From: a bacterium
GTDB taxonomy: Bacteria > Armatimonadota > UBA5829
Assembly: GCA_021372295.1 (NCBI GenBank)
Contig: JAJFUS010000018.1
Location: 1-33,994 of the forward strand
DNA: 33,994 nt
Reading direction: 5' to 3'
In this document: in pieces, positions 33,126 through 33,994 of the stretch
Layout: each line of letters begins with the position of its first letter
Numbering within the stretch: position 1 is the first letter of the stretch
The notes under the pieces: model-generated
The model's database searches: none
Seen by the model: the letters and a program-made list of their open reading frames with translations, nothing else
Told to the model about the DNA's origin: nothing
Translations under genes and position numbers: made by a program

Positions 33126-33818
33126 TTGAGAAGACATGGTTTTACACTAATTGAGTTGCTTGTTGTAATAGCGATAATAGCTATTTTGGCGGCGATACTG
33201 TTTCCAGTACTTTCAGCAGCTAAGGAAAAAGCACGGCAGGCCAGTTGTATGAGCAACATGATGCAGCTTGCCAAAGGCTTTCGTATGTACCTGGACGATA
33301 AAAACAGCATATATCCTGGTGGATCGCCTGCAAATCACGTTTTTACTGCTATTACCCGTGAGGCTGAGGTTAGTTCGGGTTGGGTGTATTGTGATGGTAG
33401 TTATCCCATAAAACCCGCAAGTGGAGGTTTGTATCCGTATGTGAAGAATGCAGGCGTGTATGTTTGTCCATCTGATACTTACATTAAAACCAACAACACA
33501 GGCTTGAGTTACAGTATGAACTCTACGTTCAGTTACCTGCCGGAGTCAGCAGTAAGATGTCCGTCTAGGACTATATTGCTTGTGGATGAAGGCAAGGGAT
33601 CCTACTGCGCAGGAATGAAAAAGGTACGTTCGCTTGATGACGGTTATTTTGCTGTGAATACGACTGACCTGACGCAGGGGAATCAGCCTGCTGAGGCACA
33701 TTGCGGCGGCGGCAATTTCGGTTGGGCCGATGGCCACTGCACCTGGATTCATAAAAATACCTTTACCAAGCTAAACTTTAATCCCAGTCTAATGAGTAAT
33801 GAGAACACTAAGTACTAG
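33126..33818 (+). CDS. Type IV prepilin-like (DUF1559-type) secreted protein
   Basis: The product starts [27 protein letters not shown], a textbook type III signal cleaved between G and F by prepilin peptidase with methylation of F. The mature part has spaced cysteines, a [16 protein letters not shown] segment and the end [17 protein letters not shown], the tail typical of the DUF1559 family that is abundant in Planctomycetota and Armatimonadota. It is probably a pseudopilin or surface filament subunit. The start is TTG, with AGGAG about nine bases upstream; no ATG would keep the signal. A further secreted gene follows within 75 bases. Confidence 0.9.
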   Translation: MRRHGFTLIELLVVIAIIAILAAILFPVLSAAKEKARQASCMSNMMQLAKGFRMYLDDKNSIYPGGSPANHVFTAITREAEVSSGWVYCDGSYPIKPASGGLYPYVKNAGVYVCPSDTYIKTNNTGLSYSMNSTFSYLPESAVRCPSRTILLVDEGKGSYCAGMKKVRSLDDGYFAVNTTDLTQGNQPAEAHCGGGNFGWADGHCTWIHKNTFTKLNFNPSLMSNENTKY

Positions 33819-33836
33819 GTTATATGGAAAGGAGAG

Positions 33837-33896
33837 ATGATCTGGCAGAATACATCCATCAGAGAATCCAGATTCGAAAGGAGAGAAGTAAATTGA
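33837..33896 (+). CDS. Possible 19-residue leader ORF
   Basis: ATG follows AAAGGAGAG almost directly, and the frame runs 19 codons to a TGA that overlaps the TTG start of the next gene as TTGA. The small product (MIWQNTSIRESRFERREVN) is charged and resembles nothing I know. Its second half contains the ribosome binding site of the next gene, so its main role, if translated, may be translational coupling. It could also be chance. Confidence 0.35.
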   Translation: MIWQNTSIRESRFERREVN

Positions 33897-33994
33897 TCAA
33901 ATCAAGAGACGCGTTGTTTTACGTGGTCATCATGTGCATTGTTCTGATGACTATTTCGTGTATGTGCTCGTATGCCGCAAACCTGGCGACGGAC
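33893..33994 (+). CDS. Secreted protein, 5' part only
   Basis: Thirty-four codons are visible before the window ends. The start TTG has AAGGAG nine bases upstream. The product begins LIKSRDALFYVVIMCIVLMT, followed by ISCMCSYAANLATD, a signal peptide with probable cleavage after YAA. The rest is unknown. Its closeness to the prepilin-like gene suggests one operon for surface or exported proteins. Confidence 0.6.
   Translation, partial: MIKSRDALFYVVIMCIVLMTISCMCSYAANLATD

Overview
The window reads as chromosomal DNA of a free-living, non-model bacterium, most likely Armatimonadota or a close neighbour. This is an inference from gene content and not from any marker search. It combines ordinary bacterial housekeeping genes with a Rex regulator, an ECF sigma/anti-sigma pair, a copper-amine-oxidase-N-like secreted protein, a prepilin-like DUF1559-type protein with a WADGH tail, and many secreted modular beta-proteins with cohesin- and dockerin-like parts. 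No tRNA, rRNA, CRISPR array or insertion sequence was found.

Layout. (1) 1-3617, minus strand: the translation operon rpsB-tsf-pyrH-frr, read from a good sigma-70 promoter at 3588-3617. frr runs in frame, without a stop, into an N-terminally truncated, AT-richer ROK-kinase sequence that leaves the window. The switch lies at an EcoRI-type GAATTC (435-440), so a chimeric junction is suspected. (2) 3772-10652: an M50 site-2 protease with CBS domains; rex with its own operator just after its promoter; proB overlapping obgE; rplU-rpmA with promoter and terminator; cysK; and a secreted barrel-like protein. (3) 10836-13879: two convergent secreted proteins, an RCC1-repeat protein and a beta-helix protein, which share a related C-terminal module. 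(4) 14002-17292: a small membrane protein, an RsbW-like ATPase, a phosphomannomutase/phosphoglucomutase and panB, with a dense array of palindromes between the last two. (5) 17294-20457: an overlapping ECF sigma, zinc anti-sigma and secreted-protein operon, divergent from an apparently leaderless ruvC. (6) 20525-23810: a lower-GC three-gene operon with its own promoter and structured leader: a short YIDPGTGS membrane peptide, a methyltransferase with a kinase-like N-terminal half, and a membrane-bound sulfatase/phosphatase-fold enzyme. (7) 23885-28755: a cyclophilin and three secreted proteins with cohesin-like and dockerin-like modules. (8) 28989-32598: a GGDEF+HD-GYP protein, an ICMT-like methyltransferase, a STAS protein and a PhoB/OmpR response regulator. 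(9) 32663-33994: a prepilin-like protein, a possible 19-residue leader ORF, and the start of a secreted protein cut by the window end.

How it fits together. The core genes serve translation, proline, cysteine and pantothenate synthesis, redox sensing and recombination. The accessory genes point to an elaborate cell surface under several regulatory layers: ECF sigma, STAS/RsbW-type partner switching, c-di-GMP and a response regulator. The best candidates for undescribed biology are the peptide/kinase-like-methyltransferase/sulfatase operon and the two families of secreted proteins built from interchangeable modules. Many start codons were moved from the longest reading frame to sites with a ribosome binding site; TTG starts are common.
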